Assembly: GCF_001238275.1 (NCBI RefSeq)
Contig: NZ_LGTB01000025.1
Location: forward strand, 62,001 to 126,000
Direction of reading: 5' to 3'
Length of the DNA stretch: 64,000 nt
DNA from: Bradyrhizobium viridifuturi
GTDB taxonomy: Bacteria > Pseudomonadota > Alphaproteobacteria > Rhizobiales > Xanthobacteraceae
Below the pieces are notes generated by a model that did no database searches, was not told the DNA's origin, and saw only the letters and a list, made by a program, of their open reading frames with translations. Positions 62,146-64,000 of the stretch are shown here, one piece after another. The position numbers and the translations under genes were made by a program. Within the stretch, counting starts at the first letter, position 1; every line of letters begins with the position of its first letter.

Positions 62146-63045
62146 ATGACATCGGACCAACATGGCTTGACGCGGCGCCGGTTTGCCGCGGGGATGGTTG
62201 CCGCGTTGTCGGCAGGCGGTTTGACGCGCAGAGTGAGGGCTGAGGTGCCGCAACCGGCGATCGATACCCACGCCCACGTCTTCCATCGCGGCCTGAAACT
62301 CGCGCCGGGCCGGCGCTACGCGCCCGACTACGACGCGCCGCTCGCGCTCTATCTGCAGCAGCTCGACCAGAACGGCATGACCAACGGCGTATTGGTGCAG
62401 CCAAGCTTTCTCGGCACCGACAATTCCTATCTGGTCGAATGCCTGAAGGCGACCAATGGCCGGCTGCGCGGCATCGCGGTGGTCGATCCCGCCGTCGCGG
62501 CGGACGAGCTTCGCGCACTCGATCGCGCCGGCGTGGCCGGCATCCGTCTCAATCTGGTCGGCCAGCAGCTGCCGGATCTGACGTCGGCGGAGTGGACGGC
62601 GCTGCTGGCAGAGATCAGGACGCTCGACTGGCAGGTCGAGATCCAGCGCAACGCGACGGACCTCGCGATGCTCGCGCCACGGCTGCTCGACCAGGGTGTG
62701 AAGGTCGTGCTCGATCACTTCGCCTTGCCCGATCCGAAACTCGGCGTCGACGATTCCGGTTTCCAGTCGGTGCTCAAGCTCGGCACGACGGGCAATGTCT
62801 GGGTCAAGATATCGGCGCCGTACCGCAATGGTCCGAGCGGCGAGGCATTCGCGAAGCAAGCCTATCCGCTGCTGCGCAACGCCTACGGCGTCGACCGGCT
62901 GTTGTGGGGCAGCGACTGGCCGCACACGCAGTTCGAAACGACGCAGAATTATGCGAAGAACCGCAAATTCCTCGACGAACTCGTCACTGATGCCGATGAA
63001 CGCGCGCGTGTCCTGGCATCGCCGCGCGAGCTGTTTCGCTTCTAG
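62146..63045 (+). CDS. Tat-exported amidohydrolase family protein (LigI/PDC hydrolase-like)
   Basis: A 299-residue TIM-barrel hydrolase. A twin-arginine signal (GLTRRRFAAGMVAALSAGG) precedes the domain starting AIDTHAHVFHRG (His-x-His). VLDHFALPDP and LLWGSDWPHTQF give the later His and the Asp. The fold is that of 2-pyrone-4,6-dicarboxylate hydrolase and related lactonases. The ATG at 62146 has GAGGA six bases upstream. Tat export is unusual beside an uptake carrier: the enzyme may make the transported acid in the periplasm. Confidence 0.88.
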   Translation: MTSDQHGLTRRRFAAGMVAALSAGGLTRRVRAEVPQPAIDTHAHVFHRGLKLAPGRRYAPDYDAPLALYLQQLDQNGMTNGVLVQPSFLGTDNSYLVECLKATNGRLRGIAVVDPAVAADELRALDRAGVAGIRLNLVGQQLPDLTSAEWTALLAEIRTLDWQVEIQRNATDLAMLAPRLLDQGVKVVLDHFALPDPKLGVDDSGFQSVLKLGTTGNVWVKISAPYRNGPSGEAFAKQAYPLLRNAYGVDRLLWGSDWPHTQFETTQNYAKNRKFLDELVTDADERARVLASPRELFRF

Positions 63046-63144
63046 CTCGCGCGCGATTGTACCGAGTGCTCTGATGGGCGTCATTGCAGCCGTGCTACGA
63101 TGATGCCAGCGGTCGCGGATGACCGGAGCACAAGGACAAGCACG

Positions 63145-64000
63145 ATGCAGCGGCGCTATATCACTGTCGACGTTTTCACCGACCGCGCCTTCGGCGGCAA
63201 CCCGCTCGCCGTGGTGCTCGACGCCGAGGGACTGTCGACCGCGCAGATGCAGGCGATCGCGACCGAGTTCAACTACTCCGAGACGACCTTCGTGCTGCCG
63301 CCGCAGGATGCGGCCAATGACGCCAACGTTCGCATCTTCACGCCGGTCAGGGAGCTGCCGTTCGCCGGGCATCCCAATGTCGGTACCGCCTTCGTGCTGG
63401 CGCAGCTTGCGAAGGAGCCGAAGCCGCGTCTGGTGTTCGAGGAGAAGGCGGGGCTGGTGCCGGTCGACATCACACGAGACGGCGGCAGGGTCGTTGCCAC
63501 CGAGCTGACCGCGCCGCAGCCGCTGTCGCGGCTGGCGCAATTCTCCGCCGGCGAGGTCGCGAGCCTGATCTCGCTCACGGCAGACGACGTCAGGACGGAT
63601 CGCCAGGCACCGCAGGTGGTTGGCGTCGGAACTCCATTTCTGGTCTTTGAAGTCGCATCGCGCGATGCGGTGCGACGGGCAAAGCCGGATGCGGCGGCGT
63701 TTGGCCGCTTCTTTCCGCGCGACGGCGCATTCTCCGCGTATTTCTACACCCGCGACGTCCCGGCCGCGGAGGCGCCGTGCGATCTGCAGGCACGGATGTT
63801 CTTCTCGGGATCAAGCGGCCTGATCGAGGACCCGGCCACAGGCAGCGCCACGGTCGCCGCGGCCGCGCTGCTGGCCGCGCTCGATCCGCTACGTGACGGC
63901 GTCCTGAAGCTGACGGTCGGCCAGGGCTTTGACATGGGCCGGCCGAGCCTGCTGCTGACCCGCGTGCGCAAGCAGGCCGGCGCAAACATATCGGCGCATG
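63145..64000 (+). CDS. PhzF family isomerase/epimerase (cut by window end)
   Basis: An open frame from ATG 63145 (AAGGA eight bases before) to the last base, 285 codons with no stop. MQRRYITVDVFTDRAFGGNP, the catalytic Glu in FNYSETTFVLP, TPVRELPFAGHPNVGTAFVL and IEDPATGSATVAAAALLAAL are the family motifs in order. PhzF proteins are diaminopimelate-epimerase-fold isomerases; outside phenazine clusters their substrate is unknown, and no phenazine gene is here. Only about 15-25 residues should be missing. Confidence 0.93.
   Translation, partial: MQRRYITVDVFTDRAFGGNPLAVVLDAEGLSTAQMQAIATEFNYSETTFVLPPQDAANDANVRIFTPVRELPFAGHPNVGTAFVLAQLAKEPKPRLVFEEKAGLVPVDITRDGGRVVATELTAPQPLSRLAQFSAGEVASLISLTADDVRTDRQAPQVVGVGTPFLVFEVASRDAVRRAKPDAAAFGRFFPRDGAFSAYFYTRDVPAAEAPCDLQARMFFSGSSGLIEDPATGSATVAAAALLAALDPLRDGVLKLTVGQGFDMGRPSLLLTRVRKQAGANISAH

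Noticed and set aside
60832..63540. A 902-codon open frame on the minus strand opposite the MFS, amidohydrolase and PhzF genes
   Set aside because: Antisense shadow spanning three well-supported genes; composition is Arg/Gln/Ala-rich with no domain.

Overview
The window is ordinary GC-rich alphaproteobacterial chromosome, most like Bradyrhizobium or a close relative in Nitrobacteraceae. That placement is my inference from gene content (purL, bolA and grxD; protocatechuate pca genes; a form II type CO dehydrogenase-like cox cluster; livHMGFK; egtBD) and from several families of short palindromic intergenic repeats in most larger gaps. I see no rRNA, tRNA, CRISPR array, prophage or insertion sequence.

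Layout. 0-10.6 kb: purL, small stress-type membrane proteins, an acyltransferase, bolA, ltrA, the ergothioneine genes egtB-egtD, then grxD and a macrodomain protein. 10.6-16.4 kb: two tandem beta-lactamase-fold serine hydrolases, threonine aldolase, an NYN nuclease-like protein and a frameshifted LysR gene. 16.6-25.5 kb: rpsD, an E2-like acyltransferase, cupin, HpcH/HpaI aldolase, murI, cytochrome b561, agmatine deiminase, M20 amidohydrolase and purB. 25.5-35.4 kb: a two-component system facing a three-gene MotA/ExbB-type channel cluster, a TetR gene behind a striking operator and a 44-codon leader ORF, a phosphoesterase followed by a Ser/Thr kinase fused to a UspA domain, rpe and a secreted-looking EF-hand protein. 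35.5-41.9 kb: a P1 peptidase and a complete branched-chain amino acid ABC transporter. 42-46.4 kb: a glycosyltransferase, a membrane protein and pcaB-pcaD-pcaC. 46.6-53.6 kb: cox genes in the order G-S-(no L)-M-D-E, then two XdhC parts and a molybdopterin-binding/nucleotidyltransferase fusion. 53.8-64 kb: two small proteins, TetR-HlyD-ABC-permease, an adenylate cyclase, GntR-MFS-amidohydrolase, and a PhzF gene cut by the window end.

Three points stand out. (1) The three-gene cluster at 27.8-29.9 kb has the layout of a 5:2-type ion-driven motor (a MotA/ExbB-like channel plus a single-span periplasmic partner) with an uncharacterised third membrane protein. (2) The cox cluster has S, M and all maturation genes, but the catalytic large-subunit gene coxL is absent between S and M. 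(3) Seven genes, including murI and rpe, carry single-base frameshifts, six of them losses from short G/C runs. This looks more like residual sequencing error than gene decay, and these protein ends should be read with the frame restored as described.
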